A stretch of 64,000 bases of DNA from Kluyvera sichuanensis (GCF_014218705.1 NZ_JABBJF010000001.1:372001-436000), one strand, 5' to 3'. Counted from the stretch's first letter, positions 27,896 to 36,281 are shown. Notes: generated by a model from the sequence alone, not told the origin. A program made the numbers and translations.

Positions 27896-28450
27896 ATGAA
27901 AATCAACGTGGTAGGCACCAGCGGCGTGGGGAAATCTACACTGGCAAAACGTCTGGCGGCGCTGTTTTCCGTGCCCTATATCGAAATGGATACGCTGTAC
28001 TGGCGGCCAGAATGGCAGGGCGTCACCGATGAGGAACTCTTTGCCGCGCTGGCGCAGGCAACCGCCGCCCCCGGGTGGGTACTGGACGGTAACTACAATC
28101 GTAGTCGCCCGGTAAAGTGGCGCGAGGTGGATCTGGTGGTGTGGGTGGATTACAGCTTCTGGCGCACTTTCCGCCAGGCCGTATGGCGTGCCGCAAGCCG
28201 TGCGTGGCGACAGCAGGAGCTGTGGCCGGGCACCGGTAACCGGGAGAGCTTCCGGCGTTCCTTCTTTAGCCGTGACTCCATCATCCTCTGGACGCTGAAA
28301 ACCTGGCGTCCAAACCGCGAGCGCTATCTGCGGGATATGGCCGATCCCGCGTGGCAGCATATCCGCTTTGTGCGACTGCGTAATCAGCGTGAAACCGAAG
28401 CCTTTATCGCGCAGTTGCTGGCAGAAAAAGCGCAGCAATCTGGCGCTTAA
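27896..28450 (+). CDS. P-loop NTPase (adenylate kinase / FlaR-like)
   Basis: A 184-residue cytosolic NTPase with Walker A GTSGVGKST at the very N-terminus, YIEMDTLYW (substrate-site region), WVLDGNYNR, and a Trp/Arg-rich middle. It resembles proteins often annotated as DNA-topology-modulation FlaR-like or shikimate-kinase-like ATPases; the true substrate is unknown. It starts 11 bases after the toxin stop, so it may be cotranscribed with the toxin-antitoxin pair. Confidence 0.7.
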   Translation: MKINVVGTSGVGKSTLAKRLAALFSVPYIEMDTLYWRPEWQGVTDEELFAALAQATAAPGWVLDGNYNRSRPVKWREVDLVVWVDYSFWRTFRQAVWRAASRAWRQQELWPGTGNRESFRRSFFSRDSIILWTLKTWRPNRERYLRDMADPAWQHIRFVRLRNQRETEAFIAQLLAEKAQQSGA

Positions 28451-28521
28451 GCGCACGAAAAGGCAGTGGTTGTTGCCGGGCTATGGTAGCTTTATGACTC
28501 TAACCATAAGGAGCCCTGCAG

Positions 28522-28749
28522 ATGCCACACGTTGATATTAAATGTTTTCCCCGCGACCTGAACGACGAACAAAAAACCGCACTGGCTGCGGACATCACCG
28601 AAGTGCTGATTCGCCATCTGAATAGCAAAGAGGGCGCCGTTAGCGTTGCCCTGAATCAGGTCCAGCAGAGCGACTGGCAGCAGGTGTGGGACACCGAGAT
28701 TGCCCCACATATGGATGAGCTGATTAAAAAGCCAGGCTACAGCATGTAA
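28522..28749 (+). CDS. pptA: 4-oxalocrotonate tautomerase family protein PptA
   Basis: A 75-residue tautomerase with catalytic Pro as the first residue after Met ([13 protein letters not shown]) and C-terminus LIKKPGYSM, nearly identical in pattern to E. coli PptA (YdcE). It acts as a phenylpyruvate-type tautomerase in vitro; its physiological role is unclear. AAGGAG precedes the ATG. Confidence 0.92.
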   Translation: MPHVDIKCFPRDLNDEQKTALAADITEVLIRHLNSKEGAVSVALNQVQQSDWQQVWDTEIAPHMDELIKKPGYSM

Positions 28750-28754
28750 ACCTT

Positions 28755-28831
28755 CGTAGCCCGGACGAGGCGTAGCCGACTCCGGGGAGGCGCGGCGCTA
28801 TTCCCGGCGGCGCTTCGCTTGGCCGGGCTAC
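28755..28831. repeat. BIME: two inverted REPs between pptA and yddH
   Basis: Left copy GTAGCCCGGACGAGGC...CCGGGG and right copy CCCGGCGGCGC...GGCCGGGCTAC, between convergent genes. The left copy belongs to a variant subtype (CCCGGACGAGG) also present at 63627. Confidence 0.85.
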
Positions 28832-28841
28832 CATTGCTGGG

Positions 28842-29423
28842 CTACTCCTCAGGCGTGTTTGCTCGGATCTGTTTTCCACTCGCCACAAACGTTCCCGCGC
28901 CGAGATGATGCAGCGTATTGCGCTTATCGTCGTCGAAATTCCAGCGTCCGGCAACAAACGCCTGTTCATCCGCCGCGGCGGAAACCACTTCGCCAAACAG
29001 CGTATCGTACTGCCCGGCGGCGGCCGTGGCGGGCAGCAGTCGGCACTCCATCCATGCCAGACATTTTTCTTCAATCACCGGCAATCCCAGCACCGGGCCT
29101 TTCACCACCGGAATGCCGTAGGCGTTGAATTTATCCTCTTCGCGTCCGCTGATGCTGCCTACCGCGTAGGTCCAGCTGGCTGCAGCTACGCTCGGTACCA
29201 CAATCCCGAAGGTGCCGTTACGCTCAATAATTTCCCGTGACCAGGCGCTCTTATCGACCACGATGGCGATACGCGGCGGCTCAAACTCCACCGGCATTGA
29301 CCAGGCAGCGGCCATCACGTTGCGGCGCTGTGAGTCGACGTCGAAGCTGGTGATGAGGACAGTGGGGCCGTGGTTGAGCAGGCGGCTGGCGTGATGAAGT
29401 TCAACGGGAAGAAAACGGCTCAT
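28842..29423 (-). CDS. yddH: Flavin reductase-like domain protein YddH
   Basis: A 193-residue split-barrel FMN-binding protein: LHHASRLLNHGPTVLITSFD, then MAAAWSMPVEFEPPRIAIVV, closely matching E. coli YddH, which lies near nhoA there as here. Likely an NAD(P)H:flavin oxidoreductase-type protein; no physiological substrate is known. AGGAAA precedes the ATG. Confidence 0.85.
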   Translation of the reverse strand: MSRFLPVELHHASRLLNHGPTVLITSFDVDSQRRNVMAAAWSMPVEFEPPRIAIVVDKSAWSREIIERNGTFGIVVPSVAAASWTYAVGSISGREEDKFNAYGIPVVKGPVLGLPVIEEKCLAWMECRLLPATAAAGQYDTLFGEVVSAAADEQAFVAGRWNFDDDKRNTLHHLGAGTFVASGKQIRANTPEE

Positions 29424-29543
29424 AAGGATTTCCTGAATAGTAGGATGCGATTAGCTACACACTAAATCGCAATAAAAGCGTAATCAATACGTCATATCAC
29501 CTGCCTATAGTCGCCAGCACTAAGTCCCAAAGAGGATAACAAT

Positions 29544-29648
29544 ATGTTGGCTCCCCTGATGTTTATGCAGGTGAGCGCGGCCCGTCGGTGTTCGACCACG
29601 GGTGATGCATCGCTTTCCAATTGGGGAGGGCGAAAATGCGCGCGCTGA
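29544..29648 (+). CDS. Candidate 34-residue leader peptide overlapping the ABC ATPase start
   Basis: A short frame starting MLAPLMFMQVSAARR after AGAGGA and ending in a stop 13 bases inside the ABC ATPase gene, in another frame. Translation would carry ribosomes through the ATPase start site. It coincides with a potential RNA fold (see the next feature). It is too short to be sure of; it could be a coupled leader peptide or chance. Confidence 0.35.
   Translation: MLAPLMFMQVSAARRCSTTGDASLSNWGGRKCAR
29549..29632 (+). promoter_or_regulatory. Structured leader that can mask the ABC operon ribosome site
   Basis: CTCCCC at 29551-29556 is complementary to GGGGAG at 29623-29628, which is the ribosome site of the ATPase gene (GGGGAGGG before ATG 29636). 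Between them is a hairpin CCCGTCGGTGTTCGACCACGGG (29581-29602: CCCGT/ACGGG and GGT/ACC with one bulged C). This layout suits a translational switch. I could not match it to a named riboswitch. Confidence 0.4.
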
Positions 29649-30337
29649 CTGGCATTCGGCTCGATGGCGTTTCCTTCGCTTTCGGTGCCACCACCGTTCT
29701 TAATCACATCAACCTGCAGATCGATGCGGGCAGCATCGTGGCATTGCTTGGGCCTTCCGGCTGCGGCAAAAGCACGTTACTGCGCCTGCTAGCAGGGCTC
29801 ACCGTTCCTGCTGAAGGTGAAATTCATTTCGGCGACCGTCTGATTGCCAGACCCGGCTGGGGGCTACCGCCCGAGCAGCGGGATATCGGCATGGTTTTCC
29901 AGGACTACGCGCTGTGGCCGCACATGACCGCCGCTGAAAACGTCGCCTTTCCGCTACGTATGCGCGGCGTGGCTCGCGATGAGCGGACGCGTCGGGTTAA
30001 TGACGCGTTGTCGATGGTCGGTCTCTCTGGCTTTGGCGAACGTAAGCCTTCCGGGCTCTCTGGTGGACAGCAGCAGCGCGTGGCGCTGGCAAGGGCGATC
30101 GTCGCCGAACCGCGGGTACTGCTGTTTGATGAACCGCTTTCCAACCTCGATAGCGAACTGCGTGAATCGTTATGTCTGGAGATGAGCCGACTGCTGCGCC
30201 AGCTCGGTATCACCGCCGTGTACGTCACCCACGACCGCCGCGAGGCCGAACTGTTGGCTGACCGAATTGTGCACCTTTCTGCGGGCAGCATTGCGGCTGT
30301 TCGCACCGTTGCTTCTACCTCAGGGGAACTTGTATGA
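29636..30337 (+). CDS. ABC importer ATP-binding protein (iron/phosphonate/sugar-phosphate type)
   Basis: A 233-residue ATPase with Walker A GPSGCGKST, Q-loop VFQDYALWPHMT, signature LSGGQQQR, Walker B VLLFDEP and switch His in YVTHDRREAE. It belongs to the FbpC/PotA-like group but lacks the C-terminal TOBE extension, so it is short. ATG 29636 follows GGGGAGGG. Its stop overlaps the binding-protein ATG (ATGA). The substrate is not resolved: family-1 binding proteins of this kind import ferric iron, 2-aminoethylphosphonate or sugar phosphates. Confidence 0.88.
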   Translation: MRALTGIRLDGVSFAFGATTVLNHINLQIDAGSIVALLGPSGCGKSTLLRLLAGLTVPAEGEIHFGDRLIARPGWGLPPEQRDIGMVFQDYALWPHMTAAENVAFPLRMRGVARDERTRRVNDALSMVGLSGFGERKPSGLSGGQQQRVALARAIVAEPRVLLFDEPLSNLDSELRESLCLEMSRLLRQLGITAVYVTHDRREAELLADRIVHLSAGSIAAVRTVASTSGELV

Positions 30338-31293
30338 AATCCGTTAAAAAAGGCGTTGCGCTCGCGATGATGTTATCTGCTTCGATGATTTCCAGCGCCC
30401 ATGCGCTGACCGTCTACACCGCAGGCCCAGGTTCGTTGGCTAAGAATCTGGCCAGCGGCTATGAAAAGAAAACCGGCGTGAAGGTGAATATCTTCCAGGC
30501 CACCACCGGCAAGGTGATGGCGCGTCTGGAGGCAGAGCAGGCTAACCCGCAGGCGGACGTGCTGATTTCCGCGTCATGGGACACCGCTGAAGATTTACAC
30601 GGCCGTGGCTGGCTGCTGCCGTATCAGAGCGGGAATGCCGATAAGGTGCCAGCGGCACTGAAATCTGCCGACTTTGTGGCGCAGGGTATTTCGGCGCTGG
30701 GGATTGTCTGGAACACCAAAAGCGGTACCCCGGAGCCGAAAGAGTGGCGCGACCTGACCGAAGCGGCGTTTAAAGACAAAGTCACTACGCCGGACCCGGC
30801 GCTCTCCGGTGCCTCGCTCGATTTGCTGATCGGGTTACAGAATGGCATGGGTGATAAAGCCTGGGCGCTGTTTGATGAGCTGAAAAAGAACGGCATGGTG
30901 GTGAGTGGGCCGAACGCGCAGGCGGTCACCCCGGTGATGCAGGGGGCTAAAGCGGCGGTATTCGGCGCGGTGGACTATGTCTCCTACGGCAATATCGACC
31001 AGGGCGAGTCGCTGAAGGTGATTTTCCCGGCCAGCGGCACGGTGATTGCGCCGCGTCCGATGATGATCCTCAAAACCACCCAGCATGCGGATGAGGCGAA
31101 AGCCTTTATTGACTATGTGCTGTCGCCGGAAGGTCAGGCGATGGTCGCCGACGCATGGCTGATGCCTGCGCGCAGCGATATGTCCGCCAAGCGCCCGCTG
31201 CTGAACGACCTGAAAGTGTTGCCAACCACCAGCGACGGTAGCAGCGAACGCAGCGCGGTTCTGGCTCGGTTTAATACGCTGTTCGGGCAGTAA
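30334..31293 (+). CDS. Periplasmic substrate-binding protein of the ABC importer
   Basis: A 319-residue family-1 binding protein. It has a signal peptide ending about residue 25 (MISSAHA-LTVYTAG), VYTAGPGSLAKNLASGYEKKT at the mature start, and QADVLISASWDTAEDLH in lobe one. The segment AVDYVSYGN lies where ferric-binding proteins have their Tyr pair, but the classical adjacent YY is absent, so iron is not certain. It overlaps the ATPase gene; a BIME follows before the permease. Confidence 0.88.
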   Translation: MKSVKKGVALAMMLSASMISSAHALTVYTAGPGSLAKNLASGYEKKTGVKVNIFQATTGKVMARLEAEQANPQADVLISASWDTAEDLHGRGWLLPYQSGNADKVPAALKSADFVAQGISALGIVWNTKSGTPEPKEWRDLTEAAFKDKVTTPDPALSGASLDLLIGLQNGMGDKAWALFDELKKNGMVVSGPNAQAVTPVMQGAKAAVFGAVDYVSYGNIDQGESLKVIFPASGTVIAPRPMMILKTTQHADEAKAFIDYVLSPEGQAMVADAWLMPARSDMSAKRPLLNDLKVLPTTSDGSSERSAVLARFNTLFGQ

Positions 31294-31298
31294 ATTTC

Positions 31299-31375
31299 CG
31301 TAGCCCGGCCGAGCGAAGCGACGCCGGGAATCAGCTTGGTGCACAACCCGGCGGCGCTTCGCGTGGCCGGGCTAC
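31299..31375. repeat. BIME inside the ABC operon, between binding protein and permease
   Basis: Inverted REPs at 31299-31328 and 31347-31375. Placed after the binding-protein gene, it may stabilise that part of the mRNA and so raise binding protein over permease, as reported for malEFG-type operons. Confidence 0.85.
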
Positions 31376-31390
31376 AATCTGGAACTTCGG

Positions 31391-33043
31391 GTGAAACAAA
31401 AATCCCTCTCTCTTGTCACCCTCATCGCGCTGGTGGTGCTGGTGGCGTTGCCGCTCTTTTTCATCCTGCTACAGGCTATTTTCCCGCAGTTCAGCGCCGG
31501 TTCGCTGCATAAGCCGTTTAGTGGAATAGCCACTTTACTCAACGATCCTCAGTTGATGCCGATGCTCGGCGGAACCTTGTGGATTGCCTGCGGCGTGGCG
31601 CTGATGAGCGTGATTATCGGCCTGCCGCTCGGCGTGCTGCGCGGGCTGTTTAACCTGCCGCTGCCAAAGCTGTGGGATCTGCTGTTTTTAATTCCGTTTC
31701 TCACGCCGCCGTATATCGCCGCGCTGTCGTGGATGCTGGTGCTTCAGCATAACGGCTATCTGCAGCAGCTGACCGGCTGGGATCTCAACGATCTGCTGTT
31801 TAGCCGCACCGGGATCGTGCTGGTGATGACCCTGAATATCTTCCCGGTGGTCTATTTTGCCGTCTCACGCAGCCTGCTGGCGAGCGGGCAGCGGCTGGCT
31901 ATCGTGGCGCGGGTTCATGGGGCAAGCGCCTGGCGAGCATTCTGGCACGTCACGCTGCCAATGCTTTCCCCGGCGCTGGCGGCCGGGATGCTGCTGGCCT
32001 TTACCCTGGCGATTGAAGAGTACGGCGTACCCGCCGCGCTGGGCTCAAGGTCTGGCGTGGTGATGCTCACCGTGGGTATTGAGAAAAAACTGGCGGACTG
32101 GCCTATCGATCTCACCGGCGCATCGCTGCTCTCGGTGCTGTTGATTACCGTGGCGTTGCTGGCCTGGTGGCTGCAAAAACGGCTGACGGGAACGACGGAA
32201 GTGACCAGCGTTACCGGAAAACCGGGGGAGAACAGCGGGGCGTCGCTCGGTGTTATGACGCTTCCCGCGCTGCTGGTGATGGGCGGCATTGGCGGGCTGG
32301 CGGTGCTGCTTCCCGGTGCGTCAATGGTGGCAACCAGCCTGATGGGCACGCTCTCCGGTGGATTGAACATGGGCAACTTTACCCTGAAGCACTTTAGCGC
32401 ACTGTTCGCGCAGCAGGGCGATGCGCTCTCGGCGTTGGGCACCAGTTTATCGTTGGCGCTGGCCTCGGCGCTGATTGTCGGCCTGCTCGGGCTGGTGGCG
32501 GCCTGGTTGGTACTGGTGCAGAAAATCAAAGGCAGCGCATTGATTGATGCGCTGTCGCTGATGCCCGCAGCGCTGCCGGGGGTGGTGGTGGGGGTTGGGC
32601 TTATCCTGCTGTGGAATCAGCCGTTCTGGCCGGTCTCACCTTACAATACGTGGTTTATGCTGCTGCTCTCGTATTGCTGCCTGCTGCTGCCGTGGCCGGT
32701 GCGCTATGTCGGCAGCGCGCTGCGTCAGTTGGGGAATAACCTGGAACCGGCGGCGCGGGTGCACGGTGCGTCGCCGTGGCAGGCGCTGCGGTTGATTGTG
32801 CTGCCGCTGGTATTCCCGGCGCTGCTGGCGGCGATGCTGATGGTATTTGCTGTCGCCTCCCGCGAGCTGGTGACCTCACTGCTGCTGGCACCTGCGGGAA
32901 CGCAGACCGTGGCGGTGTTTATCTGGCGGCAGTTTGAGCAGGGTTCGGTCGGCCAGGGAATGGCGATGGCGAGCCTGACGCTGTTCGTCGGGCTGGGGTT
33001 AATGCTGACCGCGCTGGGGCTGATGCAGCGAAGTACACGGTAG
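31391..33043 (+). CDS. ABC importer permease, two fused permease domains
   Basis: A 550-residue membrane protein with two BPD_transp_1 halves, each with about six membrane segments and an EAA loop: VHGASAWRAFWHVTLPMLSP in the first and VHGASPWQALRLIVLPLVFP in the second. The fused form is known in FbpB, ThiP and phosphonate systems. The start is GTG at 31391, 16 bases after the REP. It completes the importer with the two upstream genes. Confidence 0.9.
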   Translation: MKQKSLSLVTLIALVVLVALPLFFILLQAIFPQFSAGSLHKPFSGIATLLNDPQLMPMLGGTLWIACGVALMSVIIGLPLGVLRGLFNLPLPKLWDLLFLIPFLTPPYIAALSWMLVLQHNGYLQQLTGWDLNDLLFSRTGIVLVMTLNIFPVVYFAVSRSLLASGQRLAIVARVHGASAWRAFWHVTLPMLSPALAAGMLLAFTLAIEEYGVPAALGSRSGVVMLTVGIEKKLADWPIDLTGASLLSVLLITVALLAWWLQKRLTGTTEVTSVTGKPGENSGASLGVMTLPALLVMGGIGGLAVLLPGASMVATSLMGTLSGGLNMGNFTLKHFSALFAQQGDALSALGTSLSLALASALIVGLLGLVAAWLVLVQKIKGSALIDALSLMPAALPGVVVGVGLILLWNQPFWPVSPYNTWFMLLLSYCCLLLPWPVRYVGSALRQLGNNLEPAARVHGASPWQALRLIVLPLVFPALLAAMLMVFAVASRELVTSLLLAPAGTQTVAVFIWRQFEQGSVGQGMAMASLTLFVGLGLMLTALGLMQRSTR

Positions 33044-33121
33044 GTTAACCGATCGCACAAATCGGTCAGTGGGCAGGGCAAAATAGGTTATAAAGAACGG
33101 ACACCAACGCTGGAGGCTTTG

Positions 33122-33967
33122 ATGACCCCTTTCTTAAGCGCCTATTTTGCTCGTCTCGGTTGGACGGGCACCCCTGATGTATCGATTGAGACGCTGCGCA
33201 GTCTGCATATCCACCACAACAGCGCCATTCCGTTCGAGAACCTTGATGTGCTGTTGCCGCGTGAGATGCACCTCGACGATCAATCGCTGGAAGATAAGCT
33301 GGTTCACGCGCGTCGCGGGGGCTACTGCTTTGAACAAAACGGTCTGTTTGAGCGCGTGCTGCGTGAACTCGGTTTCCACGTGCGCAGCCTGCTGGGGCGC
33401 GTGGTGTTGGCGCATCCGCCGCAGATGCCGCCGCGAACCCACCGCCTGCTGCTGGTGGACGTGGACGGCGAACGCTGGATTGCCGACGTTGGCTTTGGCG
33501 GGCAGACGTTGACCGCGCCAATCAAGCTGCTGGCGGATATTACCCAGACCACGCCGCACGGCGACTACCGTCTGCTTTATGAAAACCAGGAGTGGATTTT
33601 ACAGTTCAGCCATCACGACCACTGGCAGTCGATGTATCACTTCGACCTGGGGCGTCAGTACGCATCGGATTACGTGATGGGCAACTTCTGGTCGGCGCAC
33701 TGGCCGCAGTCGCATTTCCGTCACCATCTGCTGATGTGTCGCCATCTACCCGACGGTGGCAAAATGACGCTGACCAACTTCCACTTTACCCATTGGGATA
33801 ATAACCATGTGGTTGAGAAGATTGATTTCCCGGACGTGCCCGCGCTGTACGAAGCGCTGCAAACCCGCTTCGGGCTTGGCGTGACCGATCCGAAATACGG
33901 CTTTAGCGTCAGCGAACTGGCGGCCATCATGGCGGCATTCGACACCCACCCCGAAGCCGGAAAATAA
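33122..33967 (+). CDS. nhoA: Arylamine N-acetyltransferase
   Basis: A 281-residue NAT that acetylates arylamines and N-hydroxyarylamines from acetyl-CoA. The catalytic triad is visible: Cys in RRGGYCFEQNG, His in PRTHRLLLVD, Asp in WIADVGFGGQ. The length equals E. coli NhoA and the C-terminus AAFDTHPEAGK is the same. ATG 33122 is preferred over an in-frame TTG one codon earlier. Confidence 0.95.
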   Translation: MTPFLSAYFARLGWTGTPDVSIETLRSLHIHHNSAIPFENLDVLLPREMHLDDQSLEDKLVHARRGGYCFEQNGLFERVLRELGFHVRSLLGRVVLAHPPQMPPRTHRLLLVDVDGERWIADVGFGGQTLTAPIKLLADITQTTPHGDYRLLYENQEWILQFSHHDHWQSMYHFDLGRQYASDYVMGNFWSAHWPQSHFRHHLLMCRHLPDGGKMTLTNFHFTHWDNNHVVEKIDFPDVPALYEALQTRFGLGVTDPKYGFSVSELAAIMAAFDTHPEAGK

Positions 33968-33969
33968 CC

Positions 33970-34002
33970 CGTAGCCCGGCCGAGGCGAAGCTGACGCCGG
34001 GG
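33970..34002. repeat. REP element after nhoA
   Basis: Palindrome CGTAGCCCGGCCGAGGCG...GACGCCGGGG starting three bases after the nhoA stop. Confidence 0.8.
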
Positions 34003-34050
34003 TTTGGCGCCGCGTTGCCCCGTAGACGTAATTTTCAGGGATGAAATGAT

Positions 34051-34839
34051 ATGGCCTTAACGATCCGTGTATTACTTGAAAACCATCTGGCTTGCGGGGC
34101 CGATAGCGGTCTGAGAGCCAAAGCGGGATTAAGTCTGCTGATCGAGGATGAAACCACCGCCATTCTTTTCGACACCGGCCCCGATAACAGCTTCCAGCAC
34201 AATGCCGCGCAGATGGGTATTTCGCTGGATAACCTCACGGCGACGGTGCTTTCACACGGTCACTACGACCATTGTGGAGGCGTGCCCTGGCTGCCGGACA
34301 ATAGCCGAATTATTTGCCACCCGACCATCGGCAACGAGCGCTATGCCGCGCTAAGCGTGGCGGGGCGCAGCCATAAAATCAAAAAGCTCTCGCTGGAGAT
34401 TGATTACGCTCGCCATCGTATGGAATACACCCGCGCGCCGCTGCACATTAGCGACCGTTTTATCTGGTCAGGCGAGATAGCCGTTGATCGCCCTAAAGCC
34501 TACGGCGTGACCGGCGATAAAACGGATTACGTGGTTGATGAGGGCGTGCTGATTTATCTGTCCGAACGCGGGTTGGTGATTATTACCGGCTGCGGGCATC
34601 GCGGGATTATCAACATTGTGCGGCACTGCCAGCAGATTACCGGGATCGACAAGGTTCATGCGCTGATCGGCGGCTTTCATCTGCGCTGTGCTTCGCCGCG
34701 GACGCTCTGGCAGGTGAGGCGGTTCTTGCACCAGTTAAAGCCCGATAAAGTGATGGGCTGCCACTGCACCGGCGCGTGGGCCAAACTATGGCTGCCGGAG
34801 ATTATCTCCCCAGCAACCGGCGACACCTTTACCCTGTAG
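34051..34839 (+). CDS. MBL-fold metallo-hydrolase (dihydropterin-phosphate synthase-like)
   Basis: A 262-residue metallo-beta-lactamase-fold protein with metal motif LSHGHYDHCGG, a later GCGHRGIINI, and IGGFHLRCAS. It belongs to the group often named after archaeal ribofuranosylaminobenzene 5'-phosphate synthase, whose bacterial function is unclear. GATGAAATG precedes the start. Its TAG stop at 34837-34839 is formed by the first bases of the following REP element (GTAGCCCGG). Confidence 0.82.
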   Translation: MALTIRVLLENHLACGADSGLRAKAGLSLLIEDETTAILFDTGPDNSFQHNAAQMGISLDNLTATVLSHGHYDHCGGVPWLPDNSRIICHPTIGNERYAALSVAGRSHKIKKLSLEIDYARHRMEYTRAPLHISDRFIWSGEIAVDRPKAYGVTGDKTDYVVDEGVLIYLSERGLVIITGCGHRGIINIVRHCQQITGIDKVHALIGGFHLRCASPRTLWQVRRFLHQLKPDKVMGCHCTGAWAKLWLPEIISPATGDTFTL

Positions 34840-34868
34840 CCCGGCGGCGCTTCGCTTGGCCGGGCTAC
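34836..34868. repeat. REP palindrome supplying the stop codon of the MBL gene
   Basis: GTAGCCCGGCGG...TTGGCCGGGCTAC, a near-perfect inverted repeat. The TAG at 34837-34839 terminates the MBL-fold gene in frame, so the repeat begins inside the coding sequence and lies between convergent genes. Confidence 0.88.
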
Positions 34869-34886
34869 AGAATGGGAGGCAGCGCG

Positions 34887-35900
34887 TTAGCTTAACCCTA
34901 AGAAATGCTGGGCGATTTTGAAGTAGATAATCAGCCCGGTGCCGTCAATCAGGGTGGCGATAAACGGCGCGGAGACCACCGCCGGGTCGATGCCAACGCG
35001 TTTGATGACTAGCGGGATCACCGAGGAGACGACTGCGCTCCAGATAGTGACGCACACCAGCGTCAGGCTGACAATAAAGGTGATTTCCGGGCCAATGCCC
35101 ATGATCCACGCCCGCAGGCAACCTGCCGCGCCGAGCGTGATGGCAACCAGCATCGCCGTCGACATCTCTTTACGCAGAATACGCCCCAAATCCCTCAGGC
35201 CCACTTCGCCCAGCGCCATGGCGCGCACCAGGGTTGAGGTGATCTGCGTGCCGCTGTTGCCCCCGGTGCCAATCAGCAGCGGGATAAAGAACGCCAGCGC
35301 AATAGCAGACTCCAGCGCCTCTTCAAAGTGCTGAATTACGGTGCTGGTGTACGCTTCGGCGATAAACAGCAGCAGCAGCCAGACGGCGCGTTTTTTCCAC
35401 AGCGTCACCGGGCTTATCTCCAGATACGGTTTTTCCAGCGGCAGGGTGGCGCCCTGAAGCTGCGCGTCTTCGGTGATTTCATCGGCTAACAGCTGGTCTA
35501 TCTCTTTTTCATTCAGGCAGCCGATAAGCTTGCCGTTTTCAATCACCGGCAGCAGCGTCAGATGGTGCTTTTCGATAAGACCCGCCGCCACGTCACGGGT
35601 ATCATCCGGGCTGACGTGGAATAAAGTGGTGGTCATTAGCTGCGCGACCGGCTGATTATCATCGGACGCCTGGAGCAACGTGCGCGTCGATAATATTCCA
35701 CGCAGGTTGTCGCCGGACACCACGAATACGGCGCAAGGGAAATGGTCGTCATTTAATTGCCGCAGAAACATCTCGCGCGCTTCTTTTACGCTAAGCGGTT
35801 CCGGCAACGAAATAAACGTTTTCGACATGTAGCTTGAGATAATATCGCCCGTAGCTGGGGCGGTTGGGTAGTGCGGCGCAGTGGCATGAATATAAGACAT
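34887..35900 (-). CDS. MgtE-type magnesium transporter, without the N-terminal domain
   Basis: A 337-residue inner-membrane channel/transporter. Residues about 40-160 form a CBS pair (FVVSGDNLRGILSTRTLL; LLPVIENGKLIGCLNEKE). The rest is the five-helix MgtE domain with the signature IGTGGNSGTQ and the pore-lining DPAVVSAPFIATLIDGTG. Classical MgtE is about 450 residues with an extra N-terminal helical domain that is missing here, common for enterobacterial forms. ATG 35900 follows AGGGAAC; a longer frame lacks support. An M-box lies upstream, so Mg2+ should repress it. Confidence 0.9.
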   Translation of the reverse strand: MSYIHATAPHYPTAPATGDIISSYMSKTFISLPEPLSVKEAREMFLRQLNDDHFPCAVFVVSGDNLRGILSTRTLLQASDDNQPVAQLMTTTLFHVSPDDTRDVAAGLIEKHHLTLLPVIENGKLIGCLNEKEIDQLLADEITEDAQLQGATLPLEKPYLEISPVTLWKKRAVWLLLLFIAEAYTSTVIQHFEEALESAIALAFFIPLLIGTGGNSGTQITSTLVRAMALGEVGLRDLGRILRKEMSTAMLVAITLGAAGCLRAWIMGIGPEITFIVSLTLVCVTIWSAVVSSVIPLVIKRVGIDPAVVSAPFIATLIDGTGLIIYFKIAQHFLGLS

Positions 35901-35910
35901 CAAAATGTTC

Positions 35911-35934
35911 CCTATAGAAATTCTATATAGGGCG
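35911..35934 (-). promoter_or_regulatory. Hairpin sequestering the mgtE-type gene ribosome site
   Basis: On the minus strand CCCTATA (just after the M-box) and TATAGGG flank TAGAATTTC; TATAGGG contains the AGGG ribosome site 9 bases before the ATG. This is the expected off-state fold of a translational riboswitch. Confidence 0.6.
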
Positions 35935-35959
35935 ATCAAACTGGAAATGACAGAGAAAT

Positions 35960-36130
35960 CCCTACGTCCCGGTTTTAGCACTGAACAACGTATCTGTACG
36001 GCATTGAGCCGTCAGAAGTTATCTTGGCAACACCTTGATTCGATGGATGCCTGTATTTCCCTGTGATGGTCTCTCTCGATACCACCAGGGCGATAACTTA
36101 TGTTTATTCAGGAGCCTCGCCATAACAAGA
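35960..36130 (-). promoter_or_regulatory. M-box (ykoK-type) magnesium riboswitch
   Basis: Read on the minus strand, the leader of the MgtE-type gene contains the ordered conserved blocks of the M-box class: GCGAGGCTCCTG then ACATAA at the 5' side, AAGGTG in the middle, and ATGCCGTACAG followed by CAGTGCTAAAACC at the 3' side, over about 170 nt. The class binds Mg2+ and turns off Mg2+ importers. Location and target both fit. Assigned from remembered consensus, not from a covariance search. Confidence 0.75.
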
Positions 36131-36281
36131 TTATTAATTACGATGCTGAGTGAATTTATATTTCCCGTGTGCCGTCAGGCGCCACGGTAAATTCAACGAG
36201 CGTAATATAGCGCGTTATTCCGCGTTATGGTGGTGAAAGATAAAATGGTTGAGAATAGGTTTAGTATTTTGTTGGTGGCAT
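36131..36281. other. Promoter region upstream of the M-box
   Basis: AT-rich stretch between the M-box and the nar terminator, expected to hold the promoter of the mgtE-type gene on the minus strand. No gene is visible here. A short palindromic GCGCGTTATTCCGCGTTATGG is present near 36209, without a clear role. Confidence 0.35.
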
